From positions 1-13,522 of the forward strand of contig JAMOMT010000066.1 of assembly GCA_027066965.1 (NCBI GenBank): a DNA stretch of 13,522 bases. The letters are read 5' to 3'. The first letter of the stretch is position 1. Each line of letters opens with the position of its first letter. The notes below the pieces were generated by a model, which was not told the DNA's origin, did no database searches, and saw nothing but the letters and a program-made list of their open reading frames with translations. Below are positions 1 to 6,873 of the stretch, one piece after another. This DNA is from Archaeoglobaceae archaeon (GTDB lineage Archaea; Halobacteriota; Archaeoglobi; Archaeoglobales; Archaeoglobaceae). Made by a program: the position numbers and the translations under genes.

Positions 1-813
1 CATAAGCATGGCAAAAACTCTGTACGCTTTCGTCTCAGCATCTACAGCGTGCAACAGCAGCAGGTACTCTCCGTCCACCTTCACTGGAGGCGTGTTCCAC
101 CCAAGCTTGTCCTCCCACTTCGCAGGCTCGAGAACCGTCCTCGTGTCGTTGACGCTAACGTCGCAAAGTTCTCTCTTCTCGAATATGTCGCACTCGACGA
201 CGCTCATGACGAGGTAGAAGTTTTCATCTTTCATGTGAAGTCTATGAAAGAGATAGCACCTGTCCATCTTTACGAGGAACGAGTCTTTGTCGCTTATTAC
301 GAATCCTCTAAACTCTTCGGGAACTCTGAATGCACATATCTTCCTCCACTTCCCATCCTCATAAACGGCAGTGACGGGCAAAGTCCTCTCAGTCCTCACA
401 GACGGGTCGAAGTAGTGAACGGTTCTACCACAGTACGTCATGAGTTTTTTCTCACCTATTCTGTAAACTCTAGGATCTTCAACTCCCCAGAGGTCGTACC
501 TGTTGTCAGGATAAACACATATGTCAGCGGTATAGTGCCCGGGAATGAACTCGTTCGAAAGTATGTCGTTTACAGGAATTCTGAACTCAGCAACTGCACT
601 CGCGTACGTGAAGTATCCGAGCACTATTCTCCCGTAAACTATGAGTTCATCTCCTTCTAAGTCAATAGAAGCGTTAAAAATCGTAACGGGATTATCGACG
701 GGGTACTTTTTCAGGTGTATGTTCTTTGCAGTTATAACACCTTTCCTCTCAACTATGTCTGTTGTTTTGTATTCTCTCTTAACCTTAAGCCCGTCCCTGA
801 GTTTGAACACCAT
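1..813 (-). CDS. GH130-like glycosidase/phosphorylase family protein, 3' end outside window
   Basis: This is an open frame on the minus strand with no stop before position 1, so only the first 271 codons are visible. Residues 110-115 read GVEDPR, the conserved Glu-Asp motif of the GH130 (older DUF377) five-bladed beta-propeller family. Residues 174-182 (SDKDSFLVK region) and 239-270 (GWNTPPVK, LLLLHAVD, YRVFAML) match later blades of that family. GH130 enzymes phosphorolyse or hydrolyse beta-mannosides and related glycosides; the archaeal substrate here cannot be told from sequence. I chose the ATG at 813 over a TTG at 852 because GTTTTTAAC lies exactly 30 nt upstream, as at leuB, which indicates a leaderless transcript. 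The gene follows the AK6-like kinase by 45 nt and probably has its own promoter. Family confidence is good; substrate unknown. Confidence 0.8.
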   Translation of the reverse strand, partial: MVFKLRDGLKVKREYKTTDIVERKGVITAKNIHLKKYPVDNPVTIFNASIDLEGDELIVYGRIVLGYFTYASAVAEFRIPVNDILSNEFIPGHYTADICVYPDNRYDLWGVEDPRVYRIGEKKLMTYCGRTVHYFDPSVRTERTLPVTAVYEDGKWRKICAFRVPEEFRGFVISDKDSFLVKMDRCYLFHRLHMKDENFYLVMSVVECDIFEKRELCDVSVNDTRTVLEPAKWEDKLGWNTPPVKVDGEYLLLLHAVDAETKAYRVFAMLM

Positions 814-834
814 TGCCGGCAGCAGGCCATTCAG

Positions 835-849
835 GTTAAAAACGTTTTC
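835..849 (-). promoter_or_regulatory. BRE/TATA promoter of the GH130-like gene
   Basis: On the minus strand GGAAAAC (BRE-like) is followed by GTTTTTAAC, whose first base (843) is 30 nt before the ATG at 813. The same nonamer sits 29 nt before the leuB ATG. This spacing puts transcription start at or next to the ATG. It lies in the intergenic gap just after the kinase stop codon. Confidence 0.55.
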
Positions 850-858
850 CAATCGACA

Positions 859-1464
859 TTAGAACTTTCTCATCAATTCGTCTATCCTGTCTCCGACCTC
901 GGATATCCAGTCAACGTTGCCAGGTCGGTACTTTCCCCCTCTCCCAGAAACTATGTCGAGAATAGCGGAAACGACATCCTCTACGCTCCTGTCAGTCGTG
1001 TCTATTTCGTAGACTTCTCTGCATGCATCCATCGCCTCTATCAGAATGGCATCCACGAGTTCTGCTTCTACGTTCTCCATGACTTTTTCCTCGCTCCAGC
1101 CTTTAGCTAATCTTTCCTCGAGTCTCTCCTTCAGGACGAGGGGGTTGCACCTCAGTACTACTGCAATGTCTGCGAGGTGGTGAGAGAGGTGGCCTTCGAC
1201 GAAGACGAGTCCTTCCATTTCCAACATCAATTTCCTGAACTTTCGCCTCAGCTTTTCTACATCAACAACCGCACAGTCGTCCTCGTAGTCGATTATGCAT
1301 TCAAGCTTTTCTGCAAGATCGTTAACTCTGTAAACAATAAATCCCATCTCCTCAAGCTTTCTCGCAACGCTCGACTTTCCAACTCCTGGCGTCCCTGTTA
1401 TTCCCACTACTACACTCTTTTCGGGTTTTTTGGGTTTTTCTCTCTTTTCCACTACTTCGAGCAT
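859..1464 (-). CDS. AK6/Fap7-type putative adenylate kinase (P-loop nucleotide kinase)
   Basis: The 201-residue protein has a Walker A motif GTPGVGKS at residues 24-31. The AK6 signatures follow: EGHLSHH at 90-96 (substrate side), VVLRCNP at 102-108, and a LID-like stretch RLAKGWSEEKVMENVEAE at about 118-134. AK6/Fap7 enzymes are small atypical adenylate kinases/ATPases; the eukaryotic members act in 18S rRNA maturation with uS11, and archaeal homologues are usually annotated as putative adenylate kinase. A charged tail (KREKPKKPEKS) of about 17 residues precedes the point where family members usually begin. The ATG is supported by AGAGGTG (1470-1476) five bases upstream, so the tail seems real. 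It lies 54 nt after hisC on the same strand. The C-terminal 30 residues (GKYRPGNVDW onward) form a helical tail. Confidence 0.85.
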   Translation of the reverse strand: MLEVVEKREKPKKPEKSVVVGITGTPGVGKSSVARKLEEMGFIVYRVNDLAEKLECIIDYEDDCAVVDVEKLRRKFRKLMLEMEGLVFVEGHLSHHLADIAVVLRCNPLVLKERLEERLAKGWSEEKVMENVEAELVDAILIEAMDACREVYEIDTTDRSVEDVVSAILDIVSGRGGKYRPGNVDWISEVGDRIDELMRKF

Positions 1465-1469
1465 TTCGG

Positions 1470-1476
1470 CACCTCT
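1470..1476 (-). promoter_or_regulatory. Shine-Dalgarno site of the AK6-like gene
   Basis: AGAGGTG lies five nucleotides before the ATG at 1464. It fixes the start at that ATG rather than at the internal GTG codon for Val20, where family similarity begins. Confidence 0.6.
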
Positions 1477-1518
1477 TGGACTTTTTTGGATTTGATTTTG
1501 ATAGTTTTGATTTGTTAA

Positions 1519-2622
1519 TTAAAAACTCAAAACGTCCCTCACAACCTCAAGCAGAAAGTCGTTGTCCTCTTTCCTGCCGATGCTTATCCTCACTTGATTC
1601 TCTCTGCATCCGCAAAAAGCAGAGCAATCTCTGACTATTACCCCCCTCTTCATAAGCTCCTCCACAAAGTATTTCGCTTTCATTGGAGTTTCAGCAAAAA
1701 CGAAGTTTGCGGAACTGTCGTAAACTTTCAGTCCCATTTTTTCAAGCTCTTTCGAGACTCTGTTTTTCTCTTCAACTATGCTTTTAACGACGAAGTTTAG
1801 GTGCTCTCTATCTCTTAAGGCCTCGCTCGCAGCGATATACGAAGGAGTGGTTACCGGAAACGGAGTGGTGGCCTTCAAGTACTCCTTTCTCAACTCCTCC
1901 CCCATGACAGCGTATCCGACCCTCAGGCTTGCAAGGGCGAACGCTTTGGAAAGAGTTCTGCCGATTATAACGTTTTCCTCTTCGATATCTTTCAGAGATT
2001 TGCCATCGTAATCAGCGAACTCTCCGTAAGCTTCGTCTATGAAAACGACGCACTTCCCCTCGCAGAACTCCACTATGGCTCTTACGTCATCTTTCCTTTC
2101 CGCGTTGCCTGTTGGATTATTTGGAGAGCAAATCACAACAAGTTTTGGTCTCTCTCTATCGACGGACTCGAAAACGCTCTCTACGTTGACCGAGAAGTCT
2201 GAGTTCCTTTCAACGAAAACTCCTTTCGCTCCAAAAACGCTCATTATCGTGTGGTAGTAGGGGTAGGTTGGTACTGGAAGGAGTACCTTATCTCCCTCGC
2301 TCACGAGCACTCTGAATGTGGTCTCAAGAATGCCATCTAAGCCAGCTCCAACGACGACCTTCTCTTTCTCCCAGCCTGTGTGCTCCTCTATCGCTTCAAG
2401 CAGGGGTTCGGGAAAAGTTTCGGGGTAAACGCTGAGCTTGGTTGGATCGACGCTTTTCAGAGCTTTCACGGCCTTAGGACTTGGGCCATATGGATTCTCG
2501 TTTGAGGCGAGCTTTACCACTTTTTTAAGTCCGTACTTTCTTTTCACATACTCTACGCTTTTTCCGGGTTTGTAGGGCTCCATCCTTTTTATGCAGTCTC
2601 TAACCAAGTCGACAGTACGCAT
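1519..2622 (-). CDS. hisC: Histidinol-phosphate aminotransferase
   Basis: The 367-residue protein is a fold-type I, PLP-dependent class I/II aminotransferase of the HisC group. It makes histidinol phosphate from imidazole acetol phosphate and glutamate in histidine biosynthesis. Visible motifs are NENPYGPSPKA (41-51), SPNNPTGN (166-173), DEAYGEF (196-202), and SKAFALASLRVGYA (225-238), with Lys226 as the Schiff-base lysine and Arg234 as a phosphate/cofactor contact. ANFVF (305-309) and VRISIG (344-349) near the C-terminus complete the family pattern. Full length is normal. The segment CSAFCGCREN (333-342) has three cysteines where many HisC proteins have CSSFG, a minor variation. The gene starts 20 nt after the 58-residue ORF and precedes the kinase, suggesting one transcript. 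No strong SD is seen; AGGGG lies about 12 nt upstream. Confidence 0.93.
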   Translation of the reverse strand: MRTVDLVRDCIKRMEPYKPGKSVEYVKRKYGLKKVVKLASNENPYGPSPKAVKALKSVDPTKLSVYPETFPEPLLEAIEEHTGWEKEKVVVGAGLDGILETTFRVLVSEGDKVLLPVPTYPYYHTIMSVFGAKGVFVERNSDFSVNVESVFESVDRERPKLVVICSPNNPTGNAERKDDVRAIVEFCEGKCVVFIDEAYGEFADYDGKSLKDIEEENVIIGRTLSKAFALASLRVGYAVMGEELRKEYLKATTPFPVTTPSYIAASEALRDREHLNFVVKSIVEEKNRVSKELEKMGLKVYDSSANFVFAETPMKAKYFVEELMKRGVIVRDCSAFCGCRENQVRISIGRKEDNDFLLEVVRDVLSF

Positions 2623-2642
2623 TCTTTCTGACCCCTACTTTT

Positions 2643-2819
2643 CTACTTTCTGATCCTCACCTCTGCCTCTTTCCAACCCTCAACGCCCTTCAGAGTGGAA
2701 ATAAGAGCAGACATCACCCTGAAAAACACTTTCCTCACGTAGGAGTTCATGGCAACCTTCTTTCCATCGACGAACAGCTCAACCTCGAAAGTTTCGTTTT
2801 CATCTACATTCTCGGCCAT
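2643..2819 (-). CDS. Small conserved-looking protein, 58 aa, unknown function
   Basis: An ATG-to-TAG frame of 59 codons encodes a protein that begins MAENVDENET, continues with the beta-like stretch FEVELFVDGKKVAMN (11-25), then an amphipathic helix (YVRKVFFRVMSALISTLKG, 27-45), and ends EAEVRIRK. It is acidic at the N-terminus and basic at the C-terminus. The pattern (short strand with VDGK, helix ending LKGV, final charged strand) resembles small uncharacterised archaeal proteins I have seen, but I cannot name a family. Support for it being real comes from normal codon use, a TATA-like element 30 nt before the ATG, tight spacing to hisC (20 nt), and filling an otherwise empty gap. Function is not predictable. 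Confidence 0.75.
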   Translation of the reverse strand: MAENVDENETFEVELFVDGKKVAMNSYVRKVFFRVMSALISTLKGVEGWKEAEVRIRK

Positions 2820-2840
2820 GCAGTTTCGTAGTATGGGGAG

Positions 2841-2857
2841 CTTTTAGACTTTTCCCG
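2841..2857 (-). promoter_or_regulatory. Promoter of the 58-aa ORF / hisC operon
   Basis: On the minus strand GGGAAAAG is followed by GTCTAAAAG, whose first base (2849) is 30 nt before the ATG at 2819. No SD precedes that ATG, so a leaderless transcript is likely. It shares a 91-nt divergent region with the leuB promoter. Confidence 0.5.
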
Positions 2858-2874
2858 GTTTACTGTTGAGACAG

Positions 2875-2890
2875 CAAAACAGTTTTTAAC
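2875..2890 (+). promoter_or_regulatory. BRE/TATA promoter of leuB
   Basis: CAAAACA followed by GTTTTTAAC (2882-2890) begins 29 nt before the leuB ATG at 2911. No SD is present, so transcription probably starts at or near the A of the ATG. Confidence 0.6.
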
Positions 2891-2910
2891 GATTTATCCT
2901 GCGATTCGTT

Positions 2911-3894
2911 ATGGGCAAGAGGATAACTGTCATCCCGGGAGACGGAATAGGCAAGGAAGTTATGGATGCTGCGATGCTCGTGCTCAACAAGCTTGACCTG
3001 CCTTTCGATTACATCTGGATGGAAGCTGGAGATGAAGCTAAAGAGAAGTATGGAAAAGCATTACCGGACGAAACGCTTGAGGAGTGCAAGAGGAGTGATG
3101 CCGTTCTGTTCGGAGCTGCTGGAGAAACGGCTGCAGATGTCATAGTAAGGCTAAGATTTGAACTCGAGACTTTCGCCAACATCAGGCCTGCGAAGTCCTT
3201 TAAGGGTGTTAAAGCTCTCTACGACAATGTTGACATAGTGATCGTCAGGGAGAACACCGAGTGCTTGTACAAGGGATTCGAGTTCAACGTTGCTGACGGA
3301 GTTGCCGAGGGAATAAGAGTGATAACGAGAAAAGCGAGCGAGAGGATAGCGAGGTATGCCTTTGAGCTTGCGAAGAGAGAGGGGAGAAAGAAGGTTACGG
3401 CGTTGCACAAGGCGAACGTGATGAAGAAGACCTGCGGACTCTTCAGAGATGTATGCAGGAGCGTTGCCAAAGAGTATCCAGAAATTGAGTTCAACGACTA
3501 CTACATAGATGCGGCATGCATGTACCTCGTCATGGATCCTTACCGCTTCGATGTCATTGTAACAACGAACATGTTTGGAGACATAGTGAGTGACCTCGCA
3601 GCAGGGTTGGTTGGAGGGCTTGGATTAGCTCCTTCTGCAAACGTTGGAGAGAAACACGCAATTTTCGAGCCAGTGCACGGCTCAGCCCCGGACATAGCTG
3701 GAAAGGGTATAGCCAATCCGTCGGCGATGATTTTGACAGCTTGTATGATGCTCAGACACTTCGGATACGTTAGCGAAGCGGAAAGGGTCGAAAGAGCTCT
3801 CGAAAGCGTGATAGCGGAGGGCAAAACAACTCCAGACCTCGGAGGGAGTTTAAAGACGATGGAGATGGCCGAAGAGGTTGCTAAGAGACTGTGA
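2911..3894 (+). CDS. leuB: 3-isopropylmalate dehydrogenase (isocitrate/isopropylmalate dehydrogenase family)
   Basis: The 327-residue protein is an NAD(P)-dependent beta-decarboxylating dehydrogenase. The N-terminus has IPGDGIG (8-14). A substrate-binding arginine set is visible: Arg82 in RLRFELETF, Arg92 in ANIRPAK, Arg113 in VRENTECLY. The catalytic pair is Tyr120 and Lys167 (ALHKANV). The family signature NMFGDIVSDLAAGLVGGLGL (220-239) carries the metal-binding Asp224 and Asp228, and EPVHGSAPDIAGKGIANP (253-270) is the cofactor site. In leucine biosynthesis it oxidises 3-isopropylmalate to the 2-oxo acid. RENTE rather than RELTG is shared with archaeal homoisocitrate dehydrogenase-type enzymes, so substrate cannot be settled from the motif alone; overall similarity to Archaeoglobus LeuB, as I recall it, favours LeuB. 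It stands alone, divergent from the hisC operon. Confidence 0.88.
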   Translation: MGKRITVIPGDGIGKEVMDAAMLVLNKLDLPFDYIWMEAGDEAKEKYGKALPDETLEECKRSDAVLFGAAGETAADVIVRLRFELETFANIRPAKSFKGVKALYDNVDIVIVRENTECLYKGFEFNVADGVAEGIRVITRKASERIARYAFELAKREGRKKVTALHKANVMKKTCGLFRDVCRSVAKEYPEIEFNDYYIDAACMYLVMDPYRFDVIVTTNMFGDIVSDLAAGLVGGLGLAPSANVGEKHAIFEPVHGSAPDIAGKGIANPSAMILTACMMLRHFGYVSEAERVERALESVIAEGKTTPDLGGSLKTMEMAEEVAKRL

Positions 3895-3916
3895 AATCGA
3901 TTTACTCATTCAGTCT

Positions 3917-3946
3917 GAACTTTTTGATTTTATAAAAAATATAATT
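3917..3946. terminator. Bidirectional T-rich terminator between leuB and hsp20
   Basis: The 60-nt convergent gap has TTTTTGATTTTA on the plus strand and ATTTTTTATA on the minus strand. These are T-tracts of the archaeal intrinsic-termination type, one for each converging gene. No stable stem is evident. Confidence 0.5.
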
Positions 3947-3954
3947 GAGGAAAA

Positions 3955-4500
3955 TTAATCGATCTTTATTTTCTTCCTGTCCTCTTTCTTCGGGTGCTTC
4001 TTCTTGAAGACAACTTCAAGCACACCGTTGTTGTACCTCGCCTTAGCGGACTCTGGGATTACCTCGCACGGTAAGTCAACTACCTCGTAGTACTTCCTGT
4101 TTTCTCCCTCTGCCTTTATCTCGACCGATGTCTCTGAAGCACTGACATCTATGTCTTCCTTGTTAACGCCTGGCATCTCGGCGATTATCTGCACTTCATC
4201 ATCAGTCTCCATGACATCGACGAGCGGCTTTCTCTCTTCAACTCCCTGGCTTATCATGTCCTTCGTTCCGAACTCCCTGATCTCAGGCTTGCCGTCAGGG
4301 CCGATCCTTATCGAGAAGCCTCTGACTATCGGCTTTATCTCTCCGCTTGCAGCCTTTCTGAATATTTCGTCGAAGTCTCTCATCATTCTCTCGAATATGT
4401 CATCGAATATGTCAAAGTCTCTAAAGCCAAACCCTCCAAACCCGAACCAGTCGTAGTCGTCCTCTCTATCTCTCTCCCTCCTCCTTCTCCACCAAGCCAT
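3955..4500 (-). CDS. hsp20: Hsp20 small heat-shock protein
   Basis: The 181-residue chaperone prevents aggregation of unfolding proteins (ATP-independent holdase, forms large oligomers). The N-terminal arm (1-50) is unusual-looking: MAWWRRRRER then a Phe/Gly/Asp-rich stretch. A linker with KPIVRGFSIRIGPDG (56-70) is common in archaeal Hsp20. The alpha-crystallin domain spans about 92-168 (PLVDVMETDDEVQIIAEMPG, NNGVLEVVFKKK), and the C-terminus KKIKID holds the I-X-I motif that docks into a neighbour's domain. I place the start at ATG 4500, not the GTG at 4509, because GGAGGTGATC lies just upstream and overlaps the longer frame. It is third in the hsr1-cdc48-hsp20 cluster, 64 nt after cdc48, and is expected to be heat-induced. 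Confidence 0.9.
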   Translation of the reverse strand: MAWWRRRRERDREDDYDWFGFGGFGFRDFDIFDDIFERMMRDFDEIFRKAASGEIKPIVRGFSIRIGPDGKPEIREFGTKDMISQGVEERKPLVDVMETDDEVQIIAEMPGVNKEDIDVSASETSVEIKAEGENRKYYEVVDLPCEVIPESAKARYNNGVLEVVFKKKHPKKEDRKKIKID

Positions 4501-4503
4501 CAC

Positions 4504-4513
4504 GATCACCTCC
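4504..4513 (-). promoter_or_regulatory. Strong Shine-Dalgarno of hsp20
   Basis: GGAGGTGATC is a long perfect match to the archaeal anti-SD. Its GGAGGTG core ends six bases before ATG 4500, which decides the hsp20 start. Confidence 0.75.
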
Positions 4514-4517
4514 TACC

Positions 4518-4558
4518 AAATTTATTCTAAAATTAAATAAAAAATTAAATTAAAAGTT
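4518..4558 (-). terminator. T-rich stretch between cdc48 and hsp20
   Basis: The minus strand of this gap is almost pure A/T with repeated TTTTAATTT and TTTTTTATTT tracts. It could terminate part of the cdc48 transcript and so set the cdc48:hsp20 ratio, or it could hold an hsp20 promoter. The sequence does not decide between these. Confidence 0.35.
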
Positions 4559-4564
4559 ATCAAA

Positions 4565-6769
4565 TTATCGGTACATCCTGTGGAAGTCCTCGACCATCTT
4601 CTCGTACGCTTCTATGTCCTCCTTCGTCATGCTTGGCTTCACTTTCTCCAAGGCCTTCTCGAAGTGCTCCTTGGTTATCTTGAGTCTCTCCGCAACTTCC
4701 TTTGCCTCCTCCTTGCTCATGCCCGGCTTTATGGCCTCTCTGATCGCAAGCATACCTGCTTCTCTGCAGACAGCCTCTATGTCAGCTCCGGTGTAGCCCT
4801 CAGTCCTCTCAGCGAGCTCGTCTATGTTCACGTCCTCTGCGAGAGGCTTGCCCCTCAGGTGTATCTTGAATATCTCTTTCCTTGCCTCTTTGTCCGGCGG
4901 CGGGATGTAGATGTGCCTCTCTATCCTTCCCGGCCTGAGCAAAGCTGGATCGATCATGTCCGGCCTGTTCGTCGCTGCTATGACGACGACATCCTTGAGC
5001 TCCTCCATTCCATCCAGCTCCGTCAGCAGTTGGCTAACAACTCTCTCGGTTACGTGACTGTCTCCTCCGCTGCCCCTCCTCGGCGCTAAGCTGTCGATCT
5101 CGTCGAAGAACAACACGCACGGAGCTACCTGCCTCGCCTTCCTGAACATCTCCCTGACGTGCTTCTCGCTCTCTCCTACCCACTTGCTGAGCAGCTCCGG
5201 CCCCTTCACGCTGATGAAGTTGGCGTTGCTCTCGTTCGCAACTGCTTTTGCGAGTAGGGTTTTACCAGTGCCTGGTGGGCCGTAGAGCAGTATGCCCTTC
5301 GGCGGCTTTATGTTTACGGCGTTGAACACCTCTGGATACTTGAGTGGCCATTCAACAGCCTCCATAAGTTCCTGCTTAGCGTTTTTGAGGCCTCCAATGT
5401 CGTCCCACCTGACGTTTGGTACTTCTACGAGCACCTCTCTCATCGCAGACGGTTCTATGTTCTTTAAAGCCTCGAGAAAGTCCTCTCTCGTAACTTTCAG
5501 GTTCTCCAGCACTTCCTCCGGGATCTCTTCGGCCTCTATGTCAATCTCGCCTTTCTCCATTCTGCTCCTCAGAGCGTGCATCGCAGCTTCCTTGCAGAGA
5601 GCTTCCAAGTCGGCTCCGACAAATCCGACTGTCAGCTCTGCGAGTTCGTCAAGGTCAACGTCCTCTGCGAGAGGCATTCCTCTCGTGTGGATCTCGAGTA
5701 TCTCCTTCCTGCCCTCTCTGTCAGGTACTCCGATCTCTATCTCCCTGTCGAACCTTCCCGGCCTCCTTAAAGCTGGGTCGATCGCGTCGGGCCTGTTAGT
5801 TGCAGCTATGACTATAACATCTCCTCTCGCTTCAAGCCCATCCATCAGAGCTAACAGTTGTGCGACAACTCTTCTCTCTACCTCTCCTGTTACTTCTTCT
5901 CTCTTCGGGGCTATGGAGTCTATTTCGTCAATGAATATTATCGACGGAGCGTTCTCCTTTGCCTCCTCAAATATCTCCCTAAGCCTCTGCTCTGACTCTC
6001 CGTAGTACTTGCTCATTATCTCAGGTCCGCTTATGCTGATGAAGTGAGCGTTAACCTCGTTAGCAACGGCCTTGGCTATCAACGTTTTACCAGTGCCTGG
6101 AGGTCCGTAGAGCAGAACTCCTTTCGGCGGGTCTATGCCAAGTCTCTGGAATATCTCTGGGTGTTTGAGCGGCAGCTCTATCATTTCCCTTACGAGCCTG
6201 AGTTCTCTTTTGAGGCCTCCGATGTCTTCGTAAGTCACGTTGGGCACAGCTCTCTCCACACCCTCAACGGGCTTGTCCTTGAGCTCTATCGCCGTGTTCC
6301 TCGAAACTATCACGACCCCAGCCGGCTTTGTTGCTGTTACCACGAAAGTTAGCGTGTGGCCGAACAACTCAACTCTAATCTTCTGACCCCTCGTTACAGG
6401 CCTACCTTCAAGCAACCTGAGCAGGTAAGCTTCTCCTCCCATCAACCTAACTGGCTCGGTTGGTGCGAGTGTAACTTTCTCAGCCGGTTTTGCCTCAACT
6501 TTCCTTATCCTGACTCTGTCGTCTATTCCGACACCAGCGTTGCTCCTGAGGCTACCGTCTATCCTGATGATACCCTTGCCTCTATCTTCCGGGTAGCCGG
6601 GCCAGACTATTGCCGGGACGGAGGACTTACCTACTATTTCGATAACATCACCACTCTGAAGGCCGAGCTTTGCCATTGCTTCTGGATCAACTCTCGCTAT
6701 GCCCCTTCCGACATCCCTGTAGTAAGCCTCAGCGACCCTCAGAGTGGTCTCCTTCTTTTCCTCACTCAT
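4565..6769 (-). CDS. cdc48: Cdc48/VAT-type AAA+ ATPase (p97 homologue)
   Basis: The 734-residue two-ring AAA+ unfoldase is intact. The N domain (about 1-180) has a double-psi barrel plus a four-stranded part (GRGIARVD, FGHTLTFVVTATKPAG). D1 has Walker A GPPGTGKT (222-229), Walker B IIFIDEID (277-284), pore loop SKYYGESE (253-260), and Arg-finger region RRPGRFDRE (335-343). D2 has Walker A (497-504), Walker B VLFFDEID (552-559), pore loop SKWVGESE (528-535), and LRPGRIERH (611-619). The C-terminus is Met-Tyr-Arg, which fits the hydrophobic-Tyr-X rule for opening the 20S proteasome gate, as shown for Thermoplasma Cdc48. Start: ATG 6769 with GGAGGTG seven bases upstream. It lies between the hsr1 regulator and hsp20, as in the A. 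fulgidus heat-shock operon. Confidence 0.96.
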   Translation of the reverse strand: MSEEKKETTLRVAEAYYRDVGRGIARVDPEAMAKLGLQSGDVIEIVGKSSVPAIVWPGYPEDRGKGIIRIDGSLRSNAGVGIDDRVRIRKVEAKPAEKVTLAPTEPVRLMGGEAYLLRLLEGRPVTRGQKIRVELFGHTLTFVVTATKPAGVVIVSRNTAIELKDKPVEGVERAVPNVTYEDIGGLKRELRLVREMIELPLKHPEIFQRLGIDPPKGVLLYGPPGTGKTLIAKAVANEVNAHFISISGPEIMSKYYGESEQRLREIFEEAKENAPSIIFIDEIDSIAPKREEVTGEVERRVVAQLLALMDGLEARGDVIVIAATNRPDAIDPALRRPGRFDREIEIGVPDREGRKEILEIHTRGMPLAEDVDLDELAELTVGFVGADLEALCKEAAMHALRSRMEKGEIDIEAEEIPEEVLENLKVTREDFLEALKNIEPSAMREVLVEVPNVRWDDIGGLKNAKQELMEAVEWPLKYPEVFNAVNIKPPKGILLYGPPGTGKTLLAKAVANESNANFISVKGPELLSKWVGESEKHVREMFRKARQVAPCVLFFDEIDSLAPRRGSGGDSHVTERVVSQLLTELDGMEELKDVVVIAATNRPDMIDPALLRPGRIERHIYIPPPDKEARKEIFKIHLRGKPLAEDVNIDELAERTEGYTGADIEAVCREAGMLAIREAIKPGMSKEEAKEVAERLKITKEHFEKALEKVKPSMTKEDIEAYEKMVEDFHRMYR

Positions 6770-6776
6770 TCACGGA

Positions 6777-6785
6777 CACCTCCTT
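6777..6785 (-). promoter_or_regulatory. Strong Shine-Dalgarno of cdc48
   Basis: AAGGAGGTG lies seven nucleotides before ATG 6769 and supports that start. Confidence 0.75.
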
Positions 6786-6803
6786 ATGATTAATTTATTT
6801 ATT

Positions 6804-6824
6804 TTAACTTTAATTTAACCTAAC
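6804..6824. promoter_or_regulatory. Possible second Hsr1-like site / internal promoter before cdc48
   Basis: Positions 6804-6818 match the 15-bp hsr1 operator core at 12 of 15 bases, and a CTAAC half-site follows at 6820-6824. On the minus strand the same stretch contains TTAAATTAAAG, placed about right for a TATA box giving a short SD-containing leader for cdc48. The region is very A/T-rich, so part of the match may be chance. Confidence 0.3.
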
Positions 6825-6873
6825 ATTCCCAAACCTGGTATTTAGCTTGGCACCCCCACGTCTAACTCGTTAA

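Noticed and set aside
49..660. 203-codon plus-strand ORF opposite the GH130-like gene
   Set aside because: It is antisense to a frame with clear GH130 motifs and has no recognisable family, promoter or SD.
1465..1518. A-rich repeats AAATCAAAACTATCAAAATC (minus strand) between hisC and the kinase as a CRISPR-like or regulatory repeat
   Set aside because: Only two or three imperfect short copies in a 54-nt spacer; best explained as unstructured A-rich leader.
2911..3894. Isocitrate dehydrogenase annotation for the leuB gene
   Set aside because: The protein is short (327 aa) and lacks the isocitrate-specific serine loop; arginines typical of isopropylmalate/homoisocitrate enzymes are present.
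4501..4509. GTG start of hsp20 at 4509
   Set aside because: It lies inside the perfect SD that serves ATG 4500.
4580..6793. Several long plus-strand ORFs opposite cdc48
   Set aside because: They are low-complexity Ser/Thr or Leu/Arg-rich shadows of the strongly conserved Cdc48 coding strand.
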